A DNA stretch of 64,000 bases, taken from NCBI GenBank assembly GCA_029255685.2, contig CM055315.2, positions 32,679,501 to 32,743,500 of the forward strand. Direction: 5' to 3'. Source of the DNA: Silene conica (taxonomy: Eukaryota > Streptophyta > Magnoliopsida > Caryophyllales > Caryophyllaceae). The position numbers and the translations under genes are program-made. Positions 24,298 to 35,996 of the stretch are shown piece after piece. Each line of letters begins with the position of its first letter. Within the stretch, counting starts at the first letter, position 1. Below the pieces are notes generated by a model. That model ran no database searches. It was not told the DNA's origin and worked only from the letters and a program-made list of their open reading frames with translations.

Positions 24298-26570
24298 CTA
24301 GTTTTGTTACCCGTGCAATGCACGGCATATTTCTAATTTTTTTTGAAAATTTGACGTTTATTTTTATTCATAAAATTGAACGTCTGTGTTTGAATATAAA
24401 TCTTTAACAATTTTTTGCAGAAATTACAATCTATAATACAAATCAATTACAATCTATAATACAAGACAATTACGTATTTTAAAAAAAATAAGAATAGTTT
24501 GAATTATGAAACAATTTTTTTGTTAATTACAATAACAAATATATATGAACTACATAACTATCTCAAATTTGCACTGATAACTTCCCAACTTATTAACCTA
24601 AGATATGCGCTCTTTTATTCGAGTATATATTTTAATAAAAAAATACATCCATAACTTATAATTTTTAGCTTGCTTTTTTTAACTTTAATTTACCTCGGTT
24701 TCGTGCCTTTTGTGTTTCTTCACTCCTCAGCTTACCCACGTAATGTTTTGCCTTATCTGCATTCACATACATTTCATGATGCTTTAAAATTTATATAAAA
24801 AATATTTTAACAAACAACATCAACATGGCAAAAGCTTGAGCAACGAATCAAAACATTGTCAGGCATAAATCATTTAAATTACACCAAATCGAAAACATGA
24901 ATTCAAATATACAACAAACGATTATAAAACTAACAACATAACAAATTCTAATATATTTTATTGGACACCATCACCGCAAAAACCACAACAACAACAACAA
25001 CAACACTCAACAATAATTCTCAATATACCCACTATCATTAAATAATTAATTAAACCGTAGAATATAATCTACTACATAGAAACTCATGGGCAATAGATAT
25101 TAAATAAATAAAGTGAATAGAAACAATTATAGGTATTATAGTTTTTATAGACACTGCATAACCATAAATTTTCATATTTATTTGTAATTTAAATTTATTT
25201 TGTGGTATTAATAATTTAGATAATTGATTGGCGAGAAACTCAAGAGGTGAATTAATAAAGAGCAAAAAATTTTAATGAAAATTATGGGTGTTAAATAATA
25301 CGAAGAGTTTTAATCAATTTAATTATTAACATATTATATTACAAAAAATTAATTAAATAGGAAGAACTTTTTAATTAATTTGGGGTGTTAAGTATTGTGA
25401 AGAGTTTTAATTAAGTTATTACCATGTTCAATTAAGAAAATGAATAAAGTTTTAATTAATTATTAACATGTTTTATTACAAAATTTTCAATTAAAACTTT
25501 GATTTAAATTATAAATTGTGAAATTTTTATTACAAAAAATTCAACTCAAATGTCAATACTAAATATAAATTTTGAAACTTTGAAGGGTTACATAAATTTC
25601 AGAAAAAAATATATGAAAAACTTTTTAATTAATTTGATGGGTGTTAAGTATTATGAATAGTTTTAATTAATTTATAACTATGCTTAATTAAGAAAATGAA
25701 TTAAATAGAAAAAATGTTAATAAAAATGTCGGGGTTAAGTAATATGAAGAGCTTTAATTAGTTATTAACATGTTTTATCACAAAACTTTCAATTAAAACA
25801 TTAATTTTAATTATAAATTATGAATTTTTTATTACAAAACTTTCAATTAAAATGTCAATAGTAATTATAAATTTTGAAAATTTGAAGGGTTGCATAAATT
25901 TTGAAAACAATATATTTTAATAACGAAATTTAATTTAAGAATAATGAGAATATCATTTAATATTATAGATATGTGAATTAAATTAATTTATAGATAAATG
26001 GATTAAATTAATGTCATGTAATAATAAATTGGTATTCTATATCATATTAATTTGCCACGTCATATTAAAAATATGTTATGTCACATTTAAATTTGTCATG
26101 TCACATTAAAATTTGTCATATCACATTATTTTAAGTACCCTTTTAGTTAGTTTTTATAGATTATGATGGAATGCCATGAGATATAGGGCATTAAAAAGTT
26201 TATATATAAGACTTTAAATGTTAAAAGTTCTTGTAAATTAATTAAAATTTGATGGAGGTCATTAACATTTCCATCACAGGGGAGATTAAGAGGAGGAGGA
26301 CTCTAAAGCACTACTTGCATAATTAAAGAGAAATTGAATTGATTATTTAATAATAGTGACTAATAATTAATAATGGTGAGTAATGTGTAATAAAATGAGC
26401 TTGAAGATGAAAAGATAGGTAAGACTTTTTTTTTAATTTTTTTTATTTCCTTAGTAGATATGGTGGAACACATGACATGTAGGATTGTTGGTGACACGTG
26501 TCAATTAGAATCATAGCTGACGTGTCATCTCAATAGGGGCTCAAGATGCCTTTTTATTTTATTATATAGA
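24298..26570 (-). mobile_element. Helitron 2 (non-autonomous)
   Basis: On the minus strand it begins TCTATATAATAAAATAAAAA (26570) and ends with the hairpin CCGTGCATTGCACGG, then GTAACAAAACTAG (24298), followed by T. It abuts Helitron 1 with only three bases between, in the same orientation. Its 2.3 kb is AT-rich with internal repeats of AATTAAAACTTT-like sequence (25270-25880) and a (CAA)n stretch near 24985. No coding content was recognised. Confidence 0.8.
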
Positions 26571-26765
26571 TATTAAATAATTGTCATATCTTTTTACGTT
26601 ATTTTTTTTCAAAAGTCAGCTATTTTTTCAGCTAATTTGTCAAACATTTTTTTTTATAATCAGTTAAATTATCACTACTTATTTTGAGCTACCTTATCAG
26701 TTACTTTCTCAGATTTCTATTAGCTTTTCAAGTTTCAGCTAATTTTACAAAGCAGAGTTGTAATA
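26571..26765. repeat. Right part of small repeat copy 2
   Basis: Begins TATTAAATAATTGTCATATC, continuing copy 2 from 22884 across the Helitron pair, and ends near AGCAGAGTTGT. It gives the right side of the Helitron target. Confidence 0.6.
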
Positions 26766-27420
26766 CTTCTCATTGCAGGTTTTGGCAAATAATCAACATT
26801 TTATGGGTTTTATAGTGAAATCTTGATTATTTGATGTCTCGTTATTTTTATTAAAACAAATAAGGAAAATTGAACAAAACTAGTATGTGATATATACCGA
26901 AGGACTCCTATTTTGATATAGTTATAATTTCTCTGTTTCATATAATAGTTTTCGTTTGCTTTATACATATACGGAATATATCAAAAGTCGTTTTTTATAT
27001 TTATATGTTTAATTATTTATCAACAAAAATTATAAAAGTGTGATATTCATATCACATTTCTTAAGACAATTATAAAAGTTGTAGTGATTATTGTTTTAAT
27101 TTATAAATAGTGACTAAAACCAAACATAAATAATTGCATAAACGAGGGAAAATATGAACTATTGTTATTGTTATTTTTGTTAAAGTGAACCGATATATTA
27201 AGAGAGCCGTACACAAGCCTTTATATAAAGTAGTTGTAGGAGACAATAACCAATAATTTAATAAGAATAAAGTAATTAATTTTAAAAAAATCCATTAGTT
27301 TGGGCCATAAACGACGCCGTCACATACTCCCTAACTTCTCGAGCGATTAAAAAAAAACCTTCATGAGAGGGTCACAGCCCAAAAAAAGTCATTCCCTCTA
27401 CTCCCCGGCATCGCCAAGGT
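26766..27420. other. AT-rich 3' flank of the MYB gene
   Basis: No gene or transposon end was found. It lies downstream of the MYB stop codon (minus strand), so any 3' UTR of the gene should be here. Confidence 0.5.
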
Positions 27421-27924
27421 CTATTCCGTCATAGGGTCATTTTCGTCATTTCCATATCTGATTCCATCACAGCCGTCCATTACTAGATGATGATCATTCA
27501 CCAAAACATAACCGCGGTAATTACCAGTCTTCCTTCTCTTAAGAGTAGAATTCCAGTGATTTTTAACCGCATTGTCAGTTCTCCCAGGTAAAAGGCGTGC
27601 AATGGTGGCCCATCTGTTACCATACTTGGCATGTGCCCTTAAAATGGTTTGATCCTCTTCCGAGGTAAATGGGCGGTGTGCCACATTTGGGTCAAGTTGG
27701 TTGCACCACCTTAACCTACATGATTTACCAGACCGGCCTTTTACGAATCGGCTTATTACAGTCCAGTTTCGCGGACCATGTTTCTCTACTAGGTGGGTTA
27801 GGATCTGGTCCTCTTCCGCCGACCATGGTCCCCGTATTCGGTCAGGTTTTCGAGTTTGCGTGTTGGAGGATGAGGATGAGGATGAAGAAGAAGTTTCCGT
27901 TAATGAATTCGTTGATTGTTCCAT
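27421..27924 (-). CDS. R2R3-MYB transcription factor, subgroup-22-like (MYB44/70/73/77 type), short
   Basis: A 167-residue nuclear DNA-binding protein. A Ser-rich N-terminus (residues 10-20) is followed by two MYB repeats. R2 (about 31-80) has Trp34, Trp54 and Trp73; R3 (about 83-131) has Phe86 in the usual first position, then Trp105 and Trp124. [44 protein letters not shown] and HRPFTSEED are those of subgroup 22, whose members are stress, ABA and auxin regulators usually encoded without introns, as here. Members I know are about 250-350 residues with a C-terminal GLYMSP-like motif and often an EAR repression motif. This one stops about 36 residues after R3 and lacks both. It may be a naturally short DNA-binding form or a truncated gene. 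The DNA-binding part is fully open, so I keep it as a gene. The Met at 27924 is the only good start before the conserved region. Confidence 0.85.
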   Translation of the reverse strand: MEQSTNSLTETSSSSSSSSSNTQTRKPDRIRGPWSAEEDQILTHLVEKHGPRNWTVISRFVKGRSGKSCRLRWCNQLDPNVAHRPFTSEEDQTILRAHAKYGNRWATIARLLPGRTDNAVKNHWNSTLKRRKTGNYRGYVLVNDHHLVMDGCDGIRYGNDENDPMTE

Positions 27925-28398
27925 TGATGTGTGGCAAGATTGAGGGAATTGGTAGTTTAATTATAGTGGGTTGATGTAATGAGGAATAAGGAAGTTTTAA
28001 GGAAAACTGGGGAAAAGGGGATGTATAATAATAAGTATATATGTGAAGGAAGGAATGTAAGTACAAGGTACATGGATAATAAAGCAGGTGGTGAATGGTG
28101 ATACTGGGAAGGTGCATGAACTTGGAGAGTTTCTATGAAAGTGAGGCACTAAAAAGTGGATACTAAGGAAATAAAGGAATCGAGTGTTTGAGTAATATGG
28201 TCTGTGGGTAAGGCAAGGCAAGGCAAGGCAATCAGGGTTATATTCAAAGTTTTTTGTTGTCTTGTGTTAAGGTATACATATAAGGCAATAAGGGAATTAT
28301 CAAAGGATGTTAGGGACTCTCCTTAGGACTGCGACACTTGCGAGTTGGATGTTACTGCCTAGTGCTAACAACTTTTGTATACAAACTATGACTTATGA
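27925..28398 (-). promoter_or_regulatory. Upstream region of the MYB gene with TATA-like box
   Basis: On the minus strand an ATATATA stretch at 28036-28042 lies about 112 bases before the start codon, at a spacing that would suit a TATA box and a short leader. A (CAAGG)n-like microsatellite lies at 28210-28229. No other motif is claimed. Confidence 0.4.
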
Positions 28399-28406
28399 CT
28401 TATGAG

Positions 28407-28860
28407 TTGGGCAATTAACGAGACGAGACAATTCGTGATCAACTTGAGATCGGTTCGGTTAAAGCTCGGCTTGAGAGCTTAATAAGTCAAGTCGAGCAAA
28501 GGCTAACTCGACTTTAAAAGCTCGCGAACAGCTCGAAGATTTGTGATTACATAAGATATTACTCATATTTTATAAAAATGTTTCATCATTATTATATCAC
28601 TGTATTGTACATATCAAATATCTTGTTGATTTGTTAAATATTTACATAAAACTTTCGAGCCTTGTTATTGAAAATTTTCGGAAGGAAAAAAAAACAATTT
28701 TATATAGGATCGAGTTTGGCTCGAGCTTGTGTTAAAGATCGCAAGCTTTATAACGAACACATTTTTTTCAAGCCAGGTAAGCTAGAGCTCGAGTTTTGGT
28801 TATTGAGCATAAGCTGAGCAAGGTCAAACTCGAGTTTGGCACGGCTCATTAACACCCCTA
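28407..28860. mobile_element. hAT-like non-autonomous element
   Basis: 454 bp flanked by a perfect 8-bp duplication CTTATGAG (28399-28406 and 28861-28868). The ends TTGGGCAATTAACGAG and, inverted, TAGGGGTGTTAATGAG match at 11 of 16 positions. The interior is rich in AGCTCGAG/GCTCGA-type words. It has no coding capacity. Its position is about 0.5 kb upstream of the MYB start. Confidence 0.75.
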
Positions 28861-28868
28861 CTTATGAG

Positions 28869-30020
28869 TCCTCCTATCTGATCATTAATACAATACACGT
28901 TTTCTCCATATTCAAATTCTCCGAGTTTAATATAAAGGTTTTTTTATTAATATGACCATTTTTAATAAAATATTTTCCAAACTAATCATTTTCGAAATTT
29001 TAATTGTCATTTTAACTATTGTTAAGGCTTTACAATGTAATTAATTTTGACAATTGGTAATTTGGTTAATTTGAGTAAAATAATTAATTAGATAAGAGAT
29101 CCATAAAATTTCAAAATTAATCTCTTAATAACAATTAATGTGTATACTCCGTTTATATTTCCAACATCACATGGATTGACATAATTTTCTTCTCAATCTT
29201 TATTTATTTCTAATTGTGTTATTTTTAAAAATGTCATACTTATGTTAAAGCATGTATATATAAGTAATGTATGATTCTATCAAAAAATAATGCAACGGGA
29301 AATAACTTATCCATCTAATTTAGACTCTTACAAAAACGAAAATTAACATTTATATTATGAGCAAATTGAGAAAGGTACTTTAAATATTAAGAACCTCAAA
29401 TTAAAATAATGTAATTGAAAAAGTTACGACCATTTTACTTTCGTTTATAAATACTTCCTCAGAAATTGACATTTTGTTATTTTTTTTACATTAAAGTAAC
29501 TTTTATCTGAAAGGCAAATATGCTCAATGAAAAATTAAAATTGTAAAAAAATAATAATATATTGATTAAAAAAAACTATTTTAATATTTATGGGTTAATG
29601 AAAAATATATACATACTCATTGCCATCATAAACTATTAATTAATTTTAATATTGTCTAATTTTTTTTTATGAAATTAGTCATTTGCCAAATTTATTTCTC
29701 AAATTAGTCATTGTTAAGATTGATCATGTTCCTAATTTCGAAATGATTGGATTTAAAAATGGTTAGTTTGGTAAATACATTAAGAAAAATGGTAAATGGT
29801 GAATTTAGAGAAAGACCCAATCTAAGAAGTATGAATATGAGTTATGACAGATTTTTGTTTTATACAAATTATGGTAAATGATATGTGTGTGGAAACGATT
29901 TAAATGAACAATGATACTAATGAGGACCGAACTCGTCAATCGTGAGACCGAGGTAAAATTTTGATTTTGGAAGTGATATTTGATTAAACGTCGGCCGAGA
30001 GTTCGAGTCAATAAGATATT
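28869..30020. other. AT-rich region with a possible TIR element at 28956-29792
   Basis: CCATTTTTAATAAAATATTT...CCAAACTAATCATTTT at the left resembles, inverted, AAAATGGTTAGTTTGG...AAGAAAAATGG at the right, suggesting an old terminal-inverted-repeat element. No TSD is clear. No gene was seen. Confidence 0.4.
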
Positions 30021-30823
30021 TGTAACACTCAGATTTTTACGTCTCATAATTTTAAAAAGTATTTTTAGGTTTTATTTTAAAAACAATATATTTTCATTAT
30101 TTTCGTGAAATATTAGCTAGTGTATATATGTATTTAAGTTCCATCTTGAGTCATAATAATATTAAGATGCAATCTCGTTTATTCCGAGTCAAAACCCGAC
30201 TTAAAACTCATACTACCAAGTGTTGTGTTATTTTTCCACTAACACTCCTCATTTCCTCCATCCTCAAAATCTAGCATAAACCCATCTCCTCAAACCCTCC
30301 ATTGTTACTAACTTCATGAACAAAACTCATCTCATAACTTTTTCATTTCTCAACCAAATTTTGAGTTCTTTACATCATTCTTCTCCTCTCGCTGAGCACG
30401 TTCTTTCTAAGTAAGAAACTATTTTCTTTCTTTCATCTTAAAAATATGTCTTAAAACCATAATTAGGATTTTATACTTAACCTTGTGAATTTTGTTGTTT
30501 AGGTGAAGATTTGGCGACCCGGAAGAGCCGACTCCTATATCATACACGATACTATTGAGGATTAGAAAGGCAAAATGTTGGTGATTTTGATCACGAAACA
30601 TTTAAGTGTATTCGGGTTTTCAGACCGAAATCGGTATGAGTTCTTGATTGATATAATGTGAGTTAGAGGTGCGGAGTGCACACTCATATAATCGAAATCA
30701 TCGAGTTCATGGTTAAGTGGATTTAATCATGATAAATGATATTTATCTTGATTGGCGGTTATTTGGTTGGATTTGGTACAAAACCAACATGCTTATCCAC
30801 ATTTATATATAGTTATATTCTAA

Positions 30824-30862
<39 letters not shown>

Positions 30863-32015
30863 TAGATAGAGAGAGAGAGAGAGAAAAGAGAATTCATTCT
30901 ATGATAAGAAAATTTCAGATTTGGTAAATACAAAGCAAGAAAAAAATTCCATTAAGTAATCTCTTTATCTTTGCCTAGATGAAGAGGGCCTCAACCGTCT
31001 TATCCTACAAGGGATTTCGTGGAACCCAAGGCATGAAATAGGGCCGAAATACTCTTAAGAATGTAGGATAAATTGGTATAAGGTAACAGTAATAATGATC
31101 GTAAACTTGGATATCAACCGAATCACGAAAAGCACGCTTTCCTTAAGAGTATTTCGACCCTATGTCATGCCTTGGGTTACAAGAAATCCCTTGTAGGATA
31201 AGACAGTTGATGCCCTCTTCATCTAGGCAAAGATAAAGAGATTACTTAATAGAGTTTTTTTATATTGCTTTGTATTTACCAAATCTGAATTTTTCATATG
31301 TTAGAATGAATTCTCTTCTTCTATATATACTTAGAATATAAGTATATATAAATGTGGATAAGCATGTTGGTTTTGTACCAAATCCAACCAACTAACCGCC
31401 AATCAAGATAAATATCATTTATCATGATTATATCCACTTAACCATGAACTCGATGATTTCAATTATATGAGTGTGCACTCCGCACCCCCTAACTCACATT
31501 ATATCAATCACAAGCTCATACCGATTTCGGTCTGAAAACCCGAATACACTTAAATGTTTTGTGATCAAAATTACCAACACAAAAGAGGTAACTTTGAGAG
31601 GTTTCTCGAGTTAATATCAAAAGATTAGTTTTTATGTGAATTCTTGATGTTTAATGTGTTGAAAGTATGATTCATGAATGAATTTCTTCATTTGTGTTCA
31701 TAATTTGTATACTTGATTGAATTCTACACATGTTGATGGTTTTGGGCAGAATATTGGATGTTAATCATGGTGGTATTGTTGCCATTTTCCACACGTTTAT
31801 GTTTAAATTGCTCATATTATGATTCGGTATGATAATCCATTTTTAAACATGTTAATTATGCATAAACTTCTTTTGTTCACATTCATATATTGGTATAATG
31901 CATGTTGGATGTGGTTTGCTTGCTGGAAACGTAAGCATTGGCATGTAAAAATTCATCTTAAGACCGTCACATGATCTTTAGATATGTTTTACAAAATTTT
32001 TGAAGAAATGCGTGT
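30021..32015 (+). repeat. Partial Gypsy-type LTR, interrupted by a palindrome
   Basis: Begins TGTAACACTCAGATTTTTACG and has LTR-like layout (a leader-like segment near 30400 with GTAAGAAAC and TTGTTTAGGTGAAG). It runs into the palindromic element at 30576-31579 and on to the Copia insertion at 32016. No primer site or second LTR was identified, and the 3' end is not defined. Confidence 0.5.
30576..31579. mobile_element. 1-kb palindromic element with LTR-like ends
   Basis: The left arm (30576 to about 31055) and right arm (about 31120 to 31579) are close reverse complements around a spacer of about 60 bases. The termini are TGTTGGT...ACCAACA, flanked by a 5-bp direct repeat CAAAA (30571-30575 and 31580-31584). 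The 5-bp TSD with TG...CA ends fits retroviral-type integration rather than hAT (8 bp), MULE (9 bp) or CACTA (3 bp). The left arm carries a (TA)n(GATA)n(GA)n microsatellite at 30823-30884 that the right arm lacks. No coding capacity was seen. Confidence 0.7.
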
Positions 32016-32461
32016 TGTTGTACTGGGTCCTCCATGTTTTGGAGAAGTACACAATGGTGGACTCCAAATTGTCATTTGTTGATAATTGTGAAAAAGGCCA
32101 TGAAATCATTTAATGTTGGAGGAAAAAAAGGTAGGTAATAGTGTGTGTACATGAAACTTGCATGAGGCATTTTCTTTGTGTATATACGGCCGTATTGTCA
32201 AGCTCTGGCTATATAAGTAGAGTTGGAGCAATGTAATATGCATTCCTCCATCTTCATAAGTGAGTTATAAGAGTAGTCCTAAGTCTCTTGTTTATATTAC
32301 TCTTATTGTAATCTCTGAGTGTGATCAATAAAATCCTAGTGCAACCGCAGTGAGGACGTAGACAATTTGGTGAACCTCGTTATATTTGTGTCCTTGTTAT
32401 TCTTGTCTTTATTATTGTATGTGTGTGGTCATATATATTACCTTACGAAAATCCCCCTACA
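32016..32461 (+). repeat. Copia element left LTR
   Basis: 446 bp, TGTTGTACTGGG...CCCCCTACA. Contains a TATATAAG box (near 32210) and a polyadenylation-like AATAAA (near 32327), as expected of an active-type LTR promoter and terminator. Confidence 0.9.
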
Positions 32462-32504
32462 AACTGGTATTAGAGCCCGGTTGGGCGAGTAAGGATGAGG
32501 GAGA

Positions 32505-33734
32505 GTGAACCACAAAAAAAAATTCGCAATAATGGAAGGAGGTAAAATCATGTTCGATAAATTCGACGGGAAAGATTTTGCTTTCTGGAAAATGCAAATG
32601 ACTGATTATTTGTATTCGAAGAATTTGCCTCTCCCATTGGAAGGCTTTAAGCCATATTCAATGGAGAAGGCTGAGTGGGAAAAATTGGATAGGCAGGCGC
32701 TAGGTGTGGTCCGGTTGACGCTGGCCAGAAACGTTGCATTCAATGTGATGAATGCTACAGCGACGGTTGACCTGATGAATGCCCTGGAGAACATGTATGA
32801 GAAACCATTTGCTACAAATAAGGTATTCCTTATGCGTAGGCTGTTTGGTTTACTGATGCATGAGGGAACCACAATGGTTGATCATATTAATGAATATAAT
32901 GTGATCACGAGGCAACTAAGTTCGGTAAAAATAGATTTTTATGACGAGATAAAAGCCTTAATTTTGTTATCCTCGTTACCTAGTAGTAGGGATACTACTG
33001 TCACTGCAATTAGTAGTTCGCAAGGACAAGAAAAACTCAAGTTTGATGAGGTACGTGATCTAATTCTAAGCGAAAGTATTCGCAAGAAGGAATTAGGTGA
33101 AACCTCAGGAGTCAATGATGGAAGTGGTTTAGTTGCAGAGGGTAGAGGAAGGAAAAATTATAGAGGTGGTCATCATGGAAGATCTAAGCCTCGCGTTAAA
33201 GGAGGTCCGACTTGTTGGAATTGTGGTGATAGTGGACATGTCAGGAGGGATTGTGTGAATCCCAGGAAAAACCAAGAGCACCGTGGTTATGAGGATGGTA
33301 GTACGGCGATAGCTGTTGAGAGTGAGGGTGATATTTTGGCTGTGAGTGTCGAAGATCCGATGGAGTCTTGGGTGTTAGACTCTGGTGTGTCATTTCACGC
33401 TACCCCATGTAAAAATTCCTTTCATCAATTTGTTGGTGGAAGGTGTGGTACCGCTTACCTGGCGAATGGTAAGGCTATGCCAATTATGGGAAGAGGTGAT
33501 GTGAAAATCCTGACCCCGATTGGGGAAAGGTGGGAGCTTACAGAAGTTATGTTCATCCCGAACTTGAAAAAGAAACTGATATCTGTTGGAAAACTCGATG
33601 AAGCAGGCTACAAATTTGTCTTTGAGGGGAGTTCATGGAAAGTAGTCAAGGAAGCTATGGTAGTAGCTCATTGGACTAAGAGTGGAACTTTGTACACCAC
33701 GACAGGGTGTAGTGACATGAGTAGAGTAGAGTAG
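32505..33734 (+). CDS. Copia gag-protease polyprotein (fossil element)
   Basis: A 409-codon frame. The N-terminal gag domain of the UBN2 type (residues about 15-200, opening FDGKDFAFWKMQMTDYLY) is followed by a basic Gly-Arg stretch, a zinc knuckle CWNCGDSGHVRRDC (CX2CX4HX4C, about residue 237), and a retropepsin-like region around WVLDSG (about residue 292). In the family, Gag forms the particle and the protease cuts it. The pol enzymes are not present downstream; the frame ends 140 bases before CACTA-3. An internal Met nine codons in, just before EGGKIMFDKFDG, may be the real start. Confidence 0.85.
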   Translation: MNHKKKFAIMEGGKIMFDKFDGKDFAFWKMQMTDYLYSKNLPLPLEGFKPYSMEKAEWEKLDRQALGVVRLTLARNVAFNVMNATATVDLMNALENMYEKPFATNKVFLMRRLFGLLMHEGTTMVDHINEYNVITRQLSSVKIDFYDEIKALILLSSLPSSRDTTVTAISSSQGQEKLKFDEVRDLILSESIRKKELGETSGVNDGSGLVAEGRGRKNYRGGHHGRSKPRVKGGPTCWNCGDSGHVRRDCVNPRKNQEHRGYEDGSTAIAVESEGDILAVSVEDPMESWVLDSGVSFHATPCKNSFHQFVGGRCGTAYLANGKAMPIMGRGDVKILTPIGERWELTEVMFIPNLKKKLISVGKLDEAGYKFVFEGSSWKVVKEAMVVAHWTKSGTLYTTTGCSDMSRVE

Positions 33735-35496
33735 CTGCTGGAGGGATGAAGTCTGAAATTGTTTCACGAGACTTGTCGCGAGATCCGAAAACTATGCATA
33801 GTGGGCCTTACACTAAGCACCGTGTGAGTAAAGTCGGTGGCTTGAAGGCGGAAGGTGGTCCGAGAACGCACAAGCACTACAACAAAATGGCACTTGCGCC
33901 ACGATTTATGTCACGAGAATTCATAATTCGTGACCTAAATTTGCTTAGTCACGGAAAAAAAAAGTCATTTTCCTTCAAAATTAATTGGTAAAAAAATTAT
34001 GTCACGGGAAAATATATCCGTGACAAATAATTGTTTTTAGCCACGAATTAAGCTATGACCGTGGCTAACAAATGCGTTTAGTCACACAAGTCACGAACGT
34101 GGCTAATAATTATTTTTAGCCACAATGTCGTGGCTAATTATGATTTATTGTCACATGTAAGTTAACCGTGACTAATTAGTGTGCTTAGCGCACACTGAAT
34201 TCTTAACGTGGCTAATTATGATTTATTGTCACAGCTAAATTATCCGTGACTATATTGCTTTTAGCCACACCCTGAATTCTTACCGTGGCTAATTGTGATT
34301 TATTGTCACAAGTCAATTACCTGTGACTAATTATTGCTCTTAGCTACGCATTGGATTTTTACCGTGACTAATATTTTTGATATGATAACAAATAATAGTA
34401 CAAAATTATTAGTGCAACATGGTGTGTACTGTGACATCAAGATGATTGCGCCGTATTATTGCGAGATGTGAACAATATTCGTACTTAATGTTCTTCACTA
34501 TTGACGTAAATGATCTTATTATGATTATTCTTATTATTGGATTTAGTCTGTCACAAGTGAGAATTTGTGCAATTTATTATGATTATTCTTATTAACACTA
34601 CTGACTTGAAAATGAATATGATTATATGAATAAATGATTGTTGTTTAACAAATTATTTTGCTTTATTTTCGTTGAATGCTGCTTTACTTTAAGTATACGT
34701 TTAATTATGTAATTGTAAAACCCCTCGCGAAAGCGGAAATATAAACACATAAAAGTACCAAATTTGCAGCGGAATTAAAACTTTTTAGAAGATAAAACAA
34801 CATGCGAGAAGCTTTAACTGAAACTGAAAACAGAACTGATATAAACAACAATAGATAAGTAACGGTACTAAGTATCCAACTGAAACATAAATAAATACAT
34901 CAGCCGGGGATGGCACATCCCTACCGGCACCAAACAAAAACAACAAAAATCTAAGAGTCTAGCTAAGCGTAAACGGTAAGTCAACTGATGAACGGATCAT
35001 CACTCGCTAGCTCTCCTGTAACCCTGATCTCCAACCCTGCATGTACCTACATACATGAAAACATGTACGCCACAATCAGTGGGGAGTGACTAGAGTTCTC
35101 CTAGCCACCTTTTGTGACAACACGAAACATATAAACAATACAGAACACTCCAACATATATCAACATGTGAAGCATAAACATCTCATCATCTTATCTCTTA
35201 CCATCATGCGATCACCATGCACGGCTCTTAACCAACTTCATAAACAAATAGGAAGGAGAGCCGGTTTCCCTACTGGTTACCCAGTCGGGGGGTCTTTCAA
35301 TCCCACTATTTATGAAACCGAACTAAGAGTCATCCAATGCCTTGGATGATTTAACCACAACTAAGTAACATCAACAACTCGACATGTATATCTGACACTG
35401 TACCATCATCTAGGCAAGCAGATAAACATCCATAACAAATCATGCATATCTGACACTGTACCATCATCTAGGCAAGCAGATACACATTCATAACAC

Positions 35497-35996
35497 TAGC
35501 AACGGGTCCAGAGGTGAACTTAACACATATCCCATTACTACACTATGTCGGGTCCAGAGGTGAGCTTAACACATATCCCAACATCTAATCAAGTAAAGGG
35601 TCCAGAGGTGAACTTAACACATATCCCTAAACTTACAAACATGAAAAGGGTCCAGAGGTGAACTCAACACATATCCCTAATCATCCAAAAGCAAAGGGTC
35701 CAGAGGTGAACTTAACACATATCCCAATGCTACAAACATGTATTGGGTCCAGAGGTGAACTTAACACATATCCCAATACACGGTCATCGCACAACGGGTC
35801 CAGAGGTGAGCTTAACACATATCCCGTGTACGACAACCGATCACGTGTCAGGTCCAGAGGTGAGCTTAACACATATCCTGACACGCCCAAGCAAAACACG
35901 TAACGGGTCCAGAGGTGAACTTAACACATATCCCATCACGCGACAGATAAACACGTAGTGGGTCCAGAGGTGAACTTAACACATATCCCACCACGC
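35497..35996. repeat. Ten-unit hairpin array, constant loop, varying stems (Gypsy Y left LTR)
   Basis: Ten units, each GGGTCCAGAGGTGA followed by CTTAACACATATCCC, start at 35504, 35550, 35598, 35648, 35696, 35745, 35796, 35850, 35905 and 35960. Beyond the GGG/CCC pair the flanks differ between units but often pair within the unit: GTATTGGG with CCCAATAC (unit 6), CGTGTCAGG with CCTGACACG (unit 8), ATGT with ACAT (unit 2), CGTAGTGGG with CCCACCACG (unit 10, one mismatch). The copy in the right LTR is identical by eye. Confidence 0.9.

Noticed and set aside
27669-27974. Plus-strand frames over the MYB gene
   Set aside because: Antisense shadows of the R2R3 coding region.
28956-29792. A definite transposon
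   Set aside because: Inverted ends are only loosely similar and no TSD is visible; kept as a weak note only.
35658-35958. Frames repeating GPEVNLTHIP and SRGELNTYP
   Set aside because: By-products of the LTR hairpin array, present in several frames and both LTRs.
35497-35996. Regularly spaced 30-bp repeats with unique spacers, CRISPR-like in layout
   Set aside because: They lie inside LTRs of a plant retrotransposon, spacers are short and pair across the repeat, and there are no cas genes.
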